This document shows, in pieces, positions 22,705 through 31,726 of a DNA stretch of 64,000 nt. A program made the translations under genes and the position numbers. The stretch lies in the NCBI RefSeq assembly GCF_018623035.1, contig NZ_CP076023.1, positions 3,162,001-3,226,000 on the forward strand. The letters are read 5' to 3'. Origin of the DNA: Cellulomonas dongxiuzhuiae. Its GTDB lineage: Bacteria > Actinomycetota > Actinomycetes > Actinomycetales > Cellulomonadaceae. Every line of letters begins with the position of its first letter. Position 1 is the first letter of the stretch. The notes beneath the pieces were generated by a model that made no database searches, had not been told where the DNA came from, and saw only the letters and a list, made by a program, of their open reading frames with translations.

Positions 22705-23577
22705 ATGTCCTACGTCAAGCCGTCCGACCTCGTCACGTCGCTCGTCGACGCGGGCGAGGCGAAGATCTTCATGTCGACGCGCGACACCCTCCTGAGGGCG
22801 TACATGGCCGGCGCGCTGCTGACGCTCGCCGCCGCGTTCGCCATCTCGATGAGCGTGCAGACGGGGTCGCCGCTCATCGGTGCCCTGCTGTTCCCCGTCG
22901 GGTTCATCATGCTGTACCTGCTGGGGTACGACCTGCTCACCGGCGTGTTCGTGCTCGCGCCGCTCGCGTGGCTGGACCGGCGCCCCGGCGTCACCGGGCG
23001 GGGCGTGCTGCGCAACTGGGGGCTGGTGTTCCTCGGCAACTTCGGCGGTGCGCTCACCGTGGCCGTGCTGATGTCGATCGTCTTCACCTACGGGTTCTCG
23101 ACCGAGCCGGACGCGGTCGGCGTCGCGCTCGGGCACATCGGCGAGGGCCGGACGCTCGGCTACGCGGAGCACGGCGCCGCGGGGATGCTGACGCTGTTCG
23201 TCCGCGGGCTGCTGTGCAACTGGATGGTCTCGACGGGCGTCGTGGGCGCGATGGTCGCCAAGGACGTCCCGGGCAAGGTGATCGCCATGTGGATGCCCAT
23301 CATGCTGTTCTTCGCGATGGGGTTCGAGCACTCGGTCGTCAACATGTTCCTGTTCCCGACGGGCCTGATGCTCGGCGGGCAGTTCACGGTCATGGACTAC
23401 CTGGTGTGGAACGAGATCCCCACGGTCCTGGGCAACCTGGTCGGCGGCCTGACGTTCACCGGGCTCGTGCTGTACGCGACGCACGGGCGCACCGGGGCGT
23501 CGCGGCGGGCACCGGAGGGAGCCGCACGGGCGTCGACCGACGTCCCCCGCGAGGAGCCGGTCGATCAGCTCGTCTGA
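22705..23577 (+). CDS. Formate/nitrite transporter (FNT) family channel
   Basis: 290-residue membrane channel. Family features are an N-terminal cytoplasmic helix, LLTLAAAFAIS, FLGNFGG after TM3, RGLLCNWMVSTGVV, and FAMGFEHSVVNM with the conserved central His in the second re-entrant region. Members are pentameric channels for formate, nitrite, hydrosulfide or other small monovalent anions. The substrate is not deducible: no formate or nitrite enzyme lies nearby. The C-terminus is long, polar and Ala/Arg-rich. Confidence 0.9.
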   Translation: MSYVKPSDLVTSLVDAGEAKIFMSTRDTLLRAYMAGALLTLAAAFAISMSVQTGSPLIGALLFPVGFIMLYLLGYDLLTGVFVLAPLAWLDRRPGVTGRGVLRNWGLVFLGNFGGALTVAVLMSIVFTYGFSTEPDAVGVALGHIGEGRTLGYAEHGAAGMLTLFVRGLLCNWMVSTGVVGAMVAKDVPGKVIAMWMPIMLFFAMGFEHSVVNMFLFPTGLMLGGQFTVMDYLVWNEIPTVLGNLVGGLTFTGLVLYATHGRTGASRRAPEGAARASTDVPREEPVDQLV

Positions 23578-23661
23578 CCGCAGGGACGAGCGCGCGCACC
23601 ACCGCGTCCTCACCTGCCGTGACGTTCCAGCCGTCCGGCCGGCGCCACCTAGGCTGGTCGG

Positions 23662-24210
23662 GTGGCCTCGATCCTCGCCGTCTGCGTCGTGCACGCCCTG
23701 CGCCCCGACCCCGGCCCCGTCGGGGTGACGGCGATCGACAAGAGGGCGGTGACGGGACCGGTGCGCGTCGGGCGGTACGGGCTGCGCGCCGACGTGCAGG
23801 CCGACCGCAAGTTCCACGGCGGCGAGGACCAGGCCGTGTACGTCTACGGCGAGGACGACGCCGCGCACTGGGCCCGCGAGCTGGGCCGCGAGCTGCCGCC
23901 GGGGTGGTTCGGCGAGAACCTGCGCGTGGCGGGTCTGGACCCCAACGAGGCGCGGATCGGCGAGCGCTGGCGCGTCGGGGCGGACGTGGTGCTGGAGGTC
24001 ACGGGCCCGCGCACGCCGTGCGCGACGTTCGCACGCTGGGTGGGTGGCGACGACGAGCGCGGGTGGGTCCGACGGTTCCGGGACGAGGCCCGCGTCGGCG
24101 CGTACCTGCGGGTCGTGCACCGCGGGTCGGTGCGCGCGGGCGACGAGGTGGTCCTCGAGCAGACCGCCCCTGCGGGCGCGCCCACGGTGCGCGAGGTCCT
24201 GCTCGCCTGA
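23662..24210 (+). CDS. MOSC domain protein (YiiM-like)
   Basis: 182-residue MOSC-fold protein. GTG start at 23662. Motifs include ADRKFHGGEDQAVYVYG, GWFGENLRV and TGPRTPCATFARW, whose Cys is conserved in MOSC domains. Related YiiM/YuaD proteins act with molybdenum cofactor, for example in N-hydroxylated base reduction. The gene stands alone between the FNT channel and yceI-like gene. Confidence 0.85.
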   Translation: MASILAVCVVHALRPDPGPVGVTAIDKRAVTGPVRVGRYGLRADVQADRKFHGGEDQAVYVYGEDDAAHWARELGRELPPGWFGENLRVAGLDPNEARIGERWRVGADVVLEVTGPRTPCATFARWVGGDDERGWVRRFRDEARVGAYLRVVHRGSVRAGDEVVLEQTAPAGAPTVREVLLA

Positions 24211-24224
24211 TCCGAAACGTTCCG

Positions 24225-24242
24225 GACCGGGGCAAACCGGTC
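24225..24242 (+). promoter_or_regulatory. Hairpin with GGCAAA loop in the yceI-like leader
   Basis: GACCGG (24225-24230) and CCGGTC (24237-24242) pair around loop GGCAAA, 108 bases before the yceI-like start. The same CCGG-(G)GCAAA-CCGG arrangement occurs in sense orientation in the leader of the TasA-like gene (920-934). This may be a shared operator or RNA element, or chance in GC-rich DNA. Confidence 0.25.
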
Positions 24243-24350
24243 GAGGGGTGGTTGAATCTTCTCTGATCCGCGTCCTCCCACGGTCGAGCAGTCGTACCCA
24301 CCGCGCACCGGGGGCGGAGGCGACGACGACCGACGACTGGGGACGACGAC

Positions 24351-25040
24351 ATGAGCGAGCCGATGCGGACCTCGGACCGACCCGTCCGCCAGTGGCAGGG
24401 CCTGACGATCCCGGACCCCGGCACGTACGAGCTCGACGACGCCCACAAGCGCGTCGGGTTCGTCGCCCAGCACATGATGGTCAGCCCCGTGCGCGGCGAG
24501 TTCGCCCGCGCGGCCGCCACGATCGTCGTCGGCGAGGACCCGCTGCGCTCGTCGGTGACCGCCGTCATCGCGACCGAGAGCCTCACGACGCACCACGAGG
24601 ACCGCGACACCCACCTGCGCAGCGCCGACTTCCTCGACGTCGCGCAGTTCCCCCTGATCGAGTTCCGCAGCACCGACGTCGCGTGGCGCGGCGAGCCCGA
24701 CGCGATCCTCACCTGGGCGCGGCTGCGCAACCACAACGCCGACCGTCGGCGCGTGTCCAGCAGCACCATCGAGCGCGCCGACCGCAACCGCATGAAGTTC
24801 GACGTCACGGGCGACCTGCGGATCAAGGGCGTGACGCGGTCCGTCACGCTGCGCATGGACTTCGGCGGCGCCGGCCGCGACCCGTACGACCGTGACATCT
24901 TCGGGTTCCACGCGGTCACCGACATCGACCGCGAGGACTTCGGCCTGGTGTGGAACGTCGCGCTCGAGGCCGGCGGCTGGCTCGTCGGCAAGAAGGTGCG
25001 CATCGAGATCGCCGGCGAGGCCGTCCACCAGGCGGCGTGA
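24351..25040 (+). CDS. YceI family protein
   Basis: 229-residue lipocalin-like beta-barrel protein. YceI marks are GTYELDDAHKRVGFVAQHMM at the start of the fold, RDTHLRSADFLDVAQFPLIEF and VTGDLRIKGVTRSVTL. No signal peptide is seen, so it is probably cytoplasmic, as in many actinobacterial members. It has an insertion between the DFLDVAQFP strand and the DLRIKG strand (HNADRRRVSSSTIERADR). The fold binds long polyisoprenoids; the adjacent convergent operon makes isoprenoid carotenoids, an intriguing but unproven link. Confidence 0.88.
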   Translation: MSEPMRTSDRPVRQWQGLTIPDPGTYELDDAHKRVGFVAQHMMVSPVRGEFARAAATIVVGEDPLRSSVTAVIATESLTTHHEDRDTHLRSADFLDVAQFPLIEFRSTDVAWRGEPDAILTWARLRNHNADRRRVSSSTIERADRNRMKFDVTGDLRIKGVTRSVTLRMDFGGAGRDPYDRDIFGFHAVTDIDREDFGLVWNVALEAGGWLVGKKVRIEIAGEAVHQAA

Positions 25041-25169
25041 CCGCCCCGGGTCTCGGCGCAACGGGGACGCACGTCGTCTGGCCCCAGTCCTGAACCCGAT
25101 CGGGGCCGCAGACGGGTGACGCCCCCGGCGGAGGCGTGACCTGCGCCACGCCGGCGTCCGACGGGGCCG

Positions 25170-26039
25170 TCAGGTCAGCGCGACCGCGAGCAGCAGCATG
25201 GTCACGAGGAACCCCGTCAGCAGGTTGAGCCACAGGAACGTGCGCCACCCGGCGTTCGCGCGCTCGCAGTCGTCGTCGGTGACGTGGCGGAACCGCCACG
25301 TGCTCACGGCGTACGGCAGCGGCAGCAGCGCCGCGAGCACGCCGGGCCACGGCAGCGCGAGCAGCACCCCCGCGGCCGCGACGTACGCCGCGGTCGCCGC
25401 GAGGACCGTGGGCCGAGCACCGAGCACGGTCGCGACCGACGCGAGGCCGCCCGCGCGGTCCGCACGCACGTCCTGGACCGCGCCGAACGCGTGCGACGCC
25501 ATGCCCCACAGCAGGAAGGCGACCAGCACGGGCCACGTCGTGCGCGCCGCGAGGTCGGCGCCCGCCAGGACGAGCGCGTAGAGCAGCGGCCCGACGAAGT
25601 GCACGGCGGAGGAGAACGAGTCGAGGACGGGGCGCTCCTTGAACCGCAGGCGCGGCGCGGAGTAGGCGACGACGTCGGCGACGACCAGCAGCAGCACGAC
25701 GCCCGCGAGCGGCGACCCGAGGGCCAGCAGCCACACCACGAACGGCACGGTCGCCACGACGCACGCGACCAGGATGCGGCGGTGCACGGCGCGCGCCCGC
25801 GACGGGTCGACCAGGCCACCCTCGATGCCGCCCTTGCGGGGGTTCGCGAGGTCGGAGGCGTAGTCGAACACGTCGTTGATCCCGTACATCAGCAGGTTGT
25901 ACGGGACGAGGAAGAACAGCGTCCCCACGACGAGCCGCACGTCGACGCGGCCGTCGGTGGCCATGAGCCAACCGGCGGCGAACGGGTAGGCGGTGTTGAT
26001 CCAGGAGAACGGGCGGGACGCCGCGAGCACCTCGCGCAT
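25170..26039 (-). CDS. crtEb: Lycopene elongase / UbiA-family prenyltransferase (CrtEb)
   Basis: 289-residue membrane prenyltransferase that adds two C5 units to lycopene, making flavuxanthin-type C50 carotenoid. The Asp-rich sites are GINDVFDYASD (first motif, about residue 75) and VQDVRADRAGG (second). Eight to nine hydrophobic segments follow the UbiA pattern. It is the last gene of the crt operon; its ATG at 26039 shares one base with the crtYf stop. Order and neighbours match Corynebacterium/Micrococcus C50 operons. Confidence 0.88.
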   Translation of the reverse strand: MREVLAASRPFSWINTAYPFAAGWLMATDGRVDVRLVVGTLFFLVPYNLLMYGINDVFDYASDLANPRKGGIEGGLVDPSRARAVHRRILVACVVATVPFVVWLLALGSPLAGVVLLLVVADVVAYSAPRLRFKERPVLDSFSSAVHFVGPLLYALVLAGADLAARTTWPVLVAFLLWGMASHAFGAVQDVRADRAGGLASVATVLGARPTVLAATAAYVAAAGVLLALPWPGVLAALLPLPYAVSTWRFRHVTDDDCERANAGWRTFLWLNLLTGFLVTMLLLAVALT

Positions 26040-26383
26040 CAGTCGGGCGTCCCGGCCGCGGCCGGCGCCGGCTGCCCGTCCGGGTGCGACGACGTGCGGC
26101 GCGAGCGCCCCAGCACGGTCCACAGCACGGGCACGAACACGGCGGCGGCGATCGCGTACGCGAAGTCCTCGAGCGGCGCGCCCAGGACGTGGACCCCGAG
26201 GATCTTGGCGGGGTCGAACACGTACAGGCCGACGTCGATCATGAGGGTGTCGAACACCGCCGTCAGGGCGCACACGAACAGCGCCGCCCAGACCAGCGGC
26301 CGGGCGCGCAGGCGCCGCAGCACCGGCAGGGACACCACGGTGAGCAGCAGCAGCACGATCACGTTGAGCACGATGTTCGTCAC
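26039..26383 (-). CDS. crtYf: C50 carotenoid cyclase subunit CrtYf
   Basis: 114-residue membrane subunit of the heterodimeric C50 carotenoid cyclase, acting with CrtYe. Three membrane segments are present with the lycopene-cyclase-domain motif LGAPLEDFAYAIAAA. GTG start at 26383 overlaps the crtYe stop. The C-terminal tail is polar (SHPDGQPAPAAAG). Whether the product ring is epsilon (decaprenoxanthin) or another type cannot be decided from the sequence. Confidence 0.85.
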   Translation of the reverse strand: MTNIVLNVIVLLLLTVVSLPVLRRLRARPLVWAALFVCALTAVFDTLMIDVGLYVFDPAKILGVHVLGAPLEDFAYAIAAAVFVPVLWTVLGRSRRTSSHPDGQPAPAAAGTPD

Positions 26384-26742
26384 GACGCACCCCCGTCGGT
26401 CCCCCGTGCCGCGGCCCGGTCCGCGGCGCGCCGGGCCGACGACAGGTCGAACCAGCGCCACGCCAGCAGCCCCACGTAGGTGAGCAGCGCGAGGAAGAAC
26501 GCCTCCTCGACCGGCAGCTCGGGTGCCAGCAGCAGACCGGTCATGTGCGGCGAGTCGCCGCGCGCGAAGATCCCCAGCGCGAGCCCCGCGACGTCCCACA
26601 GCAGGAACCCCACGACGCCGAGGCCGACGGTCCAGGCCGCGCGCCGCGCGTCGTACCAGAACGCGAGCCGGAACCGCCGGTCCAGCACGGCCAGGCCGCC
26701 CAGGGACAGCAGCAGCGCACCGAGGTACACCAGCCCCGTCAT
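26380..26742 (-). CDS. crtYe: C50 carotenoid cyclase subunit CrtYe
   Basis: 120-residue membrane partner of CrtYf. Three hydrophobic segments; the conserved acidic motif ELPVEEAFFLALLTY corresponds to the PxE(E)xxF box of lycopene cyclase domains. ATG at 26742 overlaps the crtI stop (ATGA). The pair closes the rings of the C50 precursor. Confidence 0.85.
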   Translation of the reverse strand: MTGLVYLGALLLSLGGLAVLDRRFRLAFWYDARRAAWTVGLGVVGFLLWDVAGLALGIFARGDSPHMTGLLLAPELPVEEAFFLALLTYVGLLAWRWFDLSSARRAADRAAARGTDGGAS

Positions 26743-28391
26743 GCACGCCCCGCCGTGACGTCGGACCACAGGCCGCGCGGCAGCGCCGAGCCGAGGTACC
26801 CGGGCCGCAGCGGCGCCGGCAGGGGGCGGGACGACGTCTCCCCCAGCAGCCGCTTGGCGACCAGCTCGGCGCCGATGAGGACCATCGGCAGGCCGACGCC
26901 GGGGACGGTGCCTCCGCCCACGTGCAGCAGGTTCGGCACCCGGTGCGAGGCGACGCCCGGCCGGAACATCGCCGACTGGCGCAGGGTGTGCTCCATGCCG
27001 AGCGCGGTGCCGCGCCACGCGGACAGGTCGCGCGCGAAGTCGGCAGGGCCCACGACGCGCCGCACGACGACCCGCGAGCGCAGGTCCGGCACGCCCGCCC
27101 ACGCGCCCACCTGGTCCAGGTAGCGGTCGGCGTGGGCGTCGAGCTCGCCCGCGCGGCTGCCGAGCGCGGGGTCGGCGGGGTACGGGACGAGGACGAACAG
27201 GTTCTCGTGACCCGGGGGTGCGGCGGTCGGGTCGGTCGCGGTGGTGCGCGAGACGTACAGCGACGCGACGTCCGGCACGCGCAGCCCCGATGCGGGGGTC
27301 GCCCGTCCGGCGCCCAGGATGGCCTCGAAGTTGCCGGGCCAGTCCTGCGTGAAGAACAGCGAGTGGTGACGCAGCTCGGGCAGCTCGCCGCGCACGCCCG
27401 CCATGACGAGCAGCGCCGAGATGCCCGGGCCGCGCCGCTCCCAGACGTCCGGGGGCAGGTCCGCGTGGTCCGGTCCCAGCAGGGCGGTCTCGGTGTGGTG
27501 CCGGTCGGCGCCGGACACCACGACGTCCGCCGGGACGAGGGTGCCGTCGGCCAGCCGGACGCCGCGGGCGACGCCGCGGCGCCGCGGGTGGCGCGCGCTG
27601 CGCGGTGCGTCGTCGACCTCGATCTCCAGGACGTCGGCGCCGGTGCGCACGGTGACGCCCTCCTCGACCGCGGCCTTGGCCAGCGCCTCGACGAGGGTGT
27701 ACATGCCGCCGCGCGGGTAGAACACGCCCTCGCCGAGGTCGAGGTGGCTCATGAGCGAGTACAGCGCGGGCACGCGGTACGGCGACGACCCGAGGAACAC
27801 GGCGTGGTAGCCGAGGACCTGCCGCAGGACGGGGTGCTGCACGGTCCCGGCGATGCGGTCGGCGAGCGTCTGCGTCAGCAGCCGGGCCAGGGTCCCCGTG
27901 CGGAGCAGCACGTCGCGGGACAGCGCCCGGTCGGGACGCTCGAACGTCGTGTAGAGGAAGTGGTCCAGCGCCGTGCGGTACGCCTCGCCCGCGTCGGCGA
28001 CGTACCGGCGGATCGCGGCGCCCGCGCCGGGCTCCAGCGCGTCGAACGTCGCGGCGTTGGCGAGCGGGTCGGCGACCACGTCGAACGGCTCGACGCCGGA
28101 CCCGGGCTCGGGGAAGAGCCGGTAGGCAGGGTCCAGGCGCTGCAGGTCGACGTGGTCGGACACGCGTCGCCCGAGCAGCGCGAACGTGTGCTCGACGACC
28201 TCGGGCATGAACCACCAGGACGGACCGGTGTCGAACCGGAACCCGTCGGCCTCCCACGTCCCCGTCCGGCCGCCGAGCTGGTCGTGGCGCTCGAGCAGGG
28301 TCACCTGGGCGCCGCCGCGCGCGAGCAGCGCGGCCGTCGCCAGGCCGCCGACCCCGCCGCCGATGACGACGACGCGCACGGCCGCGCTCAC
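26739..28391 (-). CDS. crtI: Phytoene desaturase
   Basis: 550-residue FAD enzyme converting phytoene to lycopene. N-terminal FAD fold VRVVVIGGGVGGLATAALLA with GGRTGTWEADGFRFDTGPSW. The C-terminal signature is LLHVGGGTVPGVGLPMVLIG. GTG at 28391 was chosen because it overlaps the crtB stop and places the FAD fold at residue 5; a longer reading lacks support. One slightly unusual segment, RSARHPRRRGVARGVRL near residue 260, is an Arg-rich insertion. Confidence 0.93.
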   Translation of the reverse strand: MSAAVRVVVIGGGVGGLATAALLARGGAQVTLLERHDQLGGRTGTWEADGFRFDTGPSWWFMPEVVEHTFALLGRRVSDHVDLQRLDPAYRLFPEPGSGVEPFDVVADPLANAATFDALEPGAGAAIRRYVADAGEAYRTALDHFLYTTFERPDRALSRDVLLRTGTLARLLTQTLADRIAGTVQHPVLRQVLGYHAVFLGSSPYRVPALYSLMSHLDLGEGVFYPRGGMYTLVEALAKAAVEEGVTVRTGADVLEIEVDDAPRSARHPRRRGVARGVRLADGTLVPADVVVSGADRHHTETALLGPDHADLPPDVWERRGPGISALLVMAGVRGELPELRHHSLFFTQDWPGNFEAILGAGRATPASGLRVPDVASLYVSRTTATDPTAAPPGHENLFVLVPYPADPALGSRAGELDAHADRYLDQVGAWAGVPDLRSRVVVRRVVGPADFARDLSAWRGTALGMEHTLRQSAMFRPGVASHRVPNLLHVGGGTVPGVGLPMVLIGAELVAKRLLGETSSRPLPAPLRPGYLGSALPRGLWSDVTAGRA

Positions 28392-29314
28392 CGGGCCACC
28401 GCCCGCGAGCGGAGCAGCGGCGTGGCGCGGACCCGGTCCCGCGTCTCGTCCGCCAGCACCCCGGCCACGGCGCGCACGACGACGGCGGCCTTGACCGGTC
28501 CCGGGACGCGGACGCGACGGGCCCGCAGGGTCGCGACGGGTGTCGCCGCGAGGTCGCGCAGGAGGCGGTCGTAGAGCCCCGCGGTCGCGGCGACGGCGCA
28601 CCGCGCGCGCGTCGGCAGCAGCGGGAGGGCGGCGCGCGCGCGGTCCAGGTCCCCACCGATCTCCTCGAGGACGGCCCGCACGTCCTCGCGGGTGAGGTGC
28701 TCCGGGTCGACGCCCGGCAGGTACGCGCGCCCGAGGTCGCCGCTGTCGGCGGCCAGGTCCCGCAGGAAGTTGATCTTCTGGAAGGCCGCACCGAGCGCCC
28801 GCGCCCCGTCGACGGCCGGGGGCGCCGGCACGACGGGCGGGTCACCGGGTCGGCGGTCGGCGTCGAGGAACGCGCGCAGGCACATCACCCCGACGACCTC
28901 CGCGGACCCGTAGACGTACCGCTCGTAGCTCTCGCGGTCGTGGGTGCGCACGGTCAGGTCGGCCCTCATGGAGGCGAAGAACGGGTCGATCTCGCCGTGC
29001 CCGATGCCGATGCGCCGCGCGGTGCGGGCGAACGCGTGCACGACGACGTTGGTCGAGTAGCCGGTGCGCAGGGCGCGTGCGACCTGCTCCTCGAGCTCGT
29101 CGAGCTCGGCCCCCGCGTCGGGGCCGCGGTAGGTGTCGACGACCTCGTCCGCGAGGCGCACGAGCGCGTACACCGCGTGGATGTCGCCGCGCGTGCGGGC
29201 GCCGAGCAGGCGCGTGCCGAGGCCGAACGACGTCGAGTACGCCCGCAGGACCAGCGCGCTGGCCCGCATCGCGATCGCGTCGTACAGGACCTGACCGGTG
29301 GTGGCCGTGCGCAT
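28388..29314 (-). CDS. crtB: Phytoene synthase
   Basis: 308-residue enzyme joining two GGPP molecules into phytoene. Motifs include YSTSFGLGTRLL, YALVRLADEVVDT (first Asp-rich site), VGVMCLRAFLD and INFLRDLAAD followed by GRAYLP (second Asp-rich site). The ATG at 29314 has an AGGA site 8 bases upstream; an in-frame ATG at 29329 lies five codons earlier with a weaker site. The stop overlaps crtI. Confidence 0.92.
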   Translation of the reverse strand: MRTATTGQVLYDAIAMRASALVLRAYSTSFGLGTRLLGARTRGDIHAVYALVRLADEVVDTYRGPDAGAELDELEEQVARALRTGYSTNVVVHAFARTARRIGIGHGEIDPFFASMRADLTVRTHDRESYERYVYGSAEVVGVMCLRAFLDADRRPGDPPVVPAPPAVDGARALGAAFQKINFLRDLAADSGDLGRAYLPGVDPEHLTREDVRAVLEEIGGDLDRARAALPLLPTRARCAVAATAGLYDRLLRDLAATPVATLRARRVRVPGPVKAAVVVRAVAGVLADETRDRVRATPLLRSRAVAR

Positions 29315-29355
29315 GTCGTGCGTCCTCATCTCGGTCGTGCCGGTGGTCCGGAGCC

Positions 29356-30537
29356 TCAGCGCGCGCGCCCGGCGAGGTCGTCGACGACGCCTGCCAGGTA
29401 CGTCGCCAACGGCTCCGGCAGGTGGGTGGCGAGCGTACGCGCGATGTCCGCGCTGCGGCGTGCCAGGGCGCGCACGTCCTCGACCGCGCCGGTGTCGTGC
29501 AGGACGTCGACCACGGCGTGCGCACCGGAGTCGTCGAGGTCCGCCCGCCCGACGTGCGTGTCCAGCAGCGCTGCCTGCCGCGGGTCGGCGCGCTGCCAGG
29601 CGACCCGCAGCAGCTCGGTGCGCTTGCCCTCGCGCAGGTCGGAGAGCACGGACTTGCCCGTGAGAGCCGGGTCGCCCATGGTCCCCAGCTCGTCGTCGAC
29701 GAGCTGGTAGGCGACGCCCAGTGCCGTGCCGACCCCCGCGAGCACAGCCCGCGCGACGCCCGGGGCGTCGGCCAGGACGGCGCCCGACTCGAGCGGCACC
29801 CGGAACGAGTAGACGGCGGTCTTGAGCTCGGCGACGAGGACGGCGTCGACGTCCGACGGCACCGCGAGCGCGCCCCGGACGTCGAGCAGCTCGCCGCTGA
29901 CGGTCGTCGCGACGCCGTCGGCGAGCAGCCGCACGAGCTCGCCCAGCCGGGCCGGCGGCACGGCGCCGGTCGCGAGCAGACCGAAGGCCTGCGCGAGGGC
30001 CGCGTCGCCCGCGAGCAGCGCGGCCGCGCCGACCTGCTGGTCGACCGCGGCCCGCGGCACCCCGTCGGCGGTGAGCCGGGCACGCGTGCGGCCCGCGACG
30101 TTGGGGTGGCCGCGCCGGACCTCGTCGTGGTCCAGGACGTCGTCGTGCACGACCATCGCGGTGTGCAGCAGCTCGTGGGCGGCGGCCACGTGGGCCGCGG
30201 CGACGAGGTCCGTGCCCCCGAGGCCGAGGTACGCCGCGGCGACGAGACGGGGGCGCAGCAGCTTGCCCCCGGTGACCGCGTCGAGGTCCTGCCACAGGTC
30301 GGCGCACGCGGGGTCGAACGCGACGGCCCGGCGGCGCTGCTCGCCGACCAGGTCACGCAGGATCCGCCCGGCAGCGTCGGTGACGTGCTCGACGCCGTGC
30401 GCGAGCGCCGCACCGGCCGCGGGTGCGCCGGTCGCGGGTGCGCCGGCCGCGGGTGCTCCGGCCGGGGTCGTGGCGGTCACGGGCGCGGGGCTGCTGCGGG
30501 TCGCGCCGGGCTGCCCGCGCTCGCTGGTCTGACTCAC
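29356..30537 (-). CDS. crtE: Geranylgeranyl diphosphate synthase (polyprenyl synthetase)
   Basis: 393-residue trans-prenyltransferase, first gene of the crt operon. Chain-elongation motifs are MVVHDDVLDHDEVRRGHP (first Asp-rich) and YQLVDDELGTMGDP (second). GKLLRPRLV starts the fold. GTG start at 30537. Residues ~20-45 are a low-complexity PAAGAPATGAPAAGA tract encoded by imperfect 15-base repeats (about 30410-30465), outside the conserved domain. The product length class (C20) is inferred from the operon. Confidence 0.9.
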   Translation of the reverse strand: MSQTSERGQPGATRSSPAPVTATTPAGAPAAGAPATGAPAAGAALAHGVEHVTDAAGRILRDLVGEQRRRAVAFDPACADLWQDLDAVTGGKLLRPRLVAAAYLGLGGTDLVAAAHVAAAHELLHTAMVVHDDVLDHDEVRRGHPNVAGRTRARLTADGVPRAAVDQQVGAAALLAGDAALAQAFGLLATGAVPPARLGELVRLLADGVATTVSGELLDVRGALAVPSDVDAVLVAELKTAVYSFRVPLESGAVLADAPGVARAVLAGVGTALGVAYQLVDDELGTMGDPALTGKSVLSDLREGKRTELLRVAWQRADPRQAALLDTHVGRADLDDSGAHAVVDVLHDTGAVEDVRALARRSADIARTLATHLPEPLATYLAGVVDDLAGRAR

Positions 30538-30558
30538 ATCGCCCCCCGAGCCGTCGAA

Positions 30559-30582
30559 GAATGCTCAGCGTACTGAGTATTC
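30559..30582. promoter_or_regulatory. 10-bp inverted repeat in the crtE-galE divergent promoter; candidate CrtR-type operator
   Basis: GAATGCTCAG (30559-30568) and CTGAGTATTC (30573-30582) are inverted with one mismatch and a 4-base spacer. The repeat lies 22 bases upstream of the crtE start, where it would cover the promoter or transcription start. In Corynebacterium the crt operon is repressed by the MarR-type CrtR at such a site; no crtR gene adjoins here. Confidence 0.5.
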
Positions 30583-30687
30583 GCGTTCGAGCCACCGGAA
30601 CCGCCGAACCGACCGGTGCGACCACCTGGTGGTGGGGTTCGTCCGCATCCGTCCGGGTCCGCGAGTCCCCTCATTATGCTGACGCGC

Positions 30688-31668
30688 ATGACCTGGCTGG
30701 TGACCGGCGGCGCCGGCTATATCGGCGCGCACGTGGTGCGCGCACTCCTGGACGCCGCACGCGCGGGCGACGAGCGGCTGCGCCCCGTGGTCCTGGACGA
30801 CCTGTCGAGCGGGTACGCCGCGTTCGTGCCGGACGGCGTGCCGTTCGTCCGGGCGTCGGTCGTCGACACCGACGCCGTGCGGGACGCGCTCGTCGCGCAC
30901 GGCGTGACGGGGGTCGTGCACCTCGCGGGCTACAAGTACGCGGGCGTCTCGGTGCAGCGCCCGCTGCACACCTACGAGCAGAACGTCACGGGGACCGCCC
31001 ACCTGCTCGCGGCGATGACGGACGCGGGCGTCGACCGGGTCGTGCTCTCCTCGTCCGCGGCCGTCTACGGCAGCCCGGACGTCGATCTCGTCACCGAGGA
31101 CACCCCGACGACGCCGGAGTCCCCCTACGGCGAGTCCAAGCTGGTCGCCGAGTGGCTGCTGCGGGACCAGGGCGTCGCGACCGGCCTGCGCCACACGTCG
31201 CTGCGGTACTTCAACGTCGTGGGCTCGGGGGCCGAGGACCTGTACGACGCCAGCCCCCACAACCTGTTCCCGCTGGTCCTCGACGCCCTGGCCTCGGGCC
31301 GCACGCCGCGCGTCAACGGCACCGACTACCCGACGCCCGACGGCACGTGCGTGCGCGACTACGTGCACGTCGCCGACCTGGCGCTGGCGCACGTCGAGGC
31401 GGCCCGGGCACTGGCGGACGACCGGCCGCTGGACCGCGTCTACAACCTCGGCTCGGGCGACGGCCTGTCCGTCGCCCAGATCATGACGACGATCGCCCGG
31501 GTCACGGGGATCGACTTCACGCCGGAGCGGGGGCCACGTCGGCCGGGCGACCCGGCGCGCATCGTCGCGTCGGGCGAGGCCGCCGCCCGGGACCTCGGGT
31601 GGGCGATGCGCCACTCCCCCGAGCAGATGGTCGCCAGCGCCTGGGACGCCCACCGCCGCGCCGCGTGA
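30688..31668 (+). CDS. galE: UDP-glucose 4-epimerase
   Basis: 326-residue extended short-chain dehydrogenase interconverting UDP-glucose and UDP-galactose. NAD fold MTWLVTGGAGYIGAHVVRAL, LAGYKYAGVS, catalytic SSSAAVYG and YGESK (Tyr-x-x-x-Lys), and DGTCVRDYVHVADLA. ATG at 30688 gives the usual start; an ATG at 30676 is four codons upstream. Neither has a good ribosome-binding site, so a leaderless transcript is possible. Divergent from the crt operon. Confidence 0.92.
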   Translation: MTWLVTGGAGYIGAHVVRALLDAARAGDERLRPVVLDDLSSGYAAFVPDGVPFVRASVVDTDAVRDALVAHGVTGVVHLAGYKYAGVSVQRPLHTYEQNVTGTAHLLAAMTDAGVDRVVLSSSAAVYGSPDVDLVTEDTPTTPESPYGESKLVAEWLLRDQGVATGLRHTSLRYFNVVGSGAEDLYDASPHNLFPLVLDALASGRTPRVNGTDYPTPDGTCVRDYVHVADLALAHVEAARALADDRPLDRVYNLGSGDGLSVAQIMTTIARVTGIDFTPERGPRRPGDPARIVASGEAAARDLGWAMRHSPEQMVASAWDAHRRAA

Positions 31669-31726
31669 GGCCTCGACCGGCGCCGCCGCCGCGCCTTCGA
31701 CGGGCGCGGCGCCACCCTGGTCGGCG

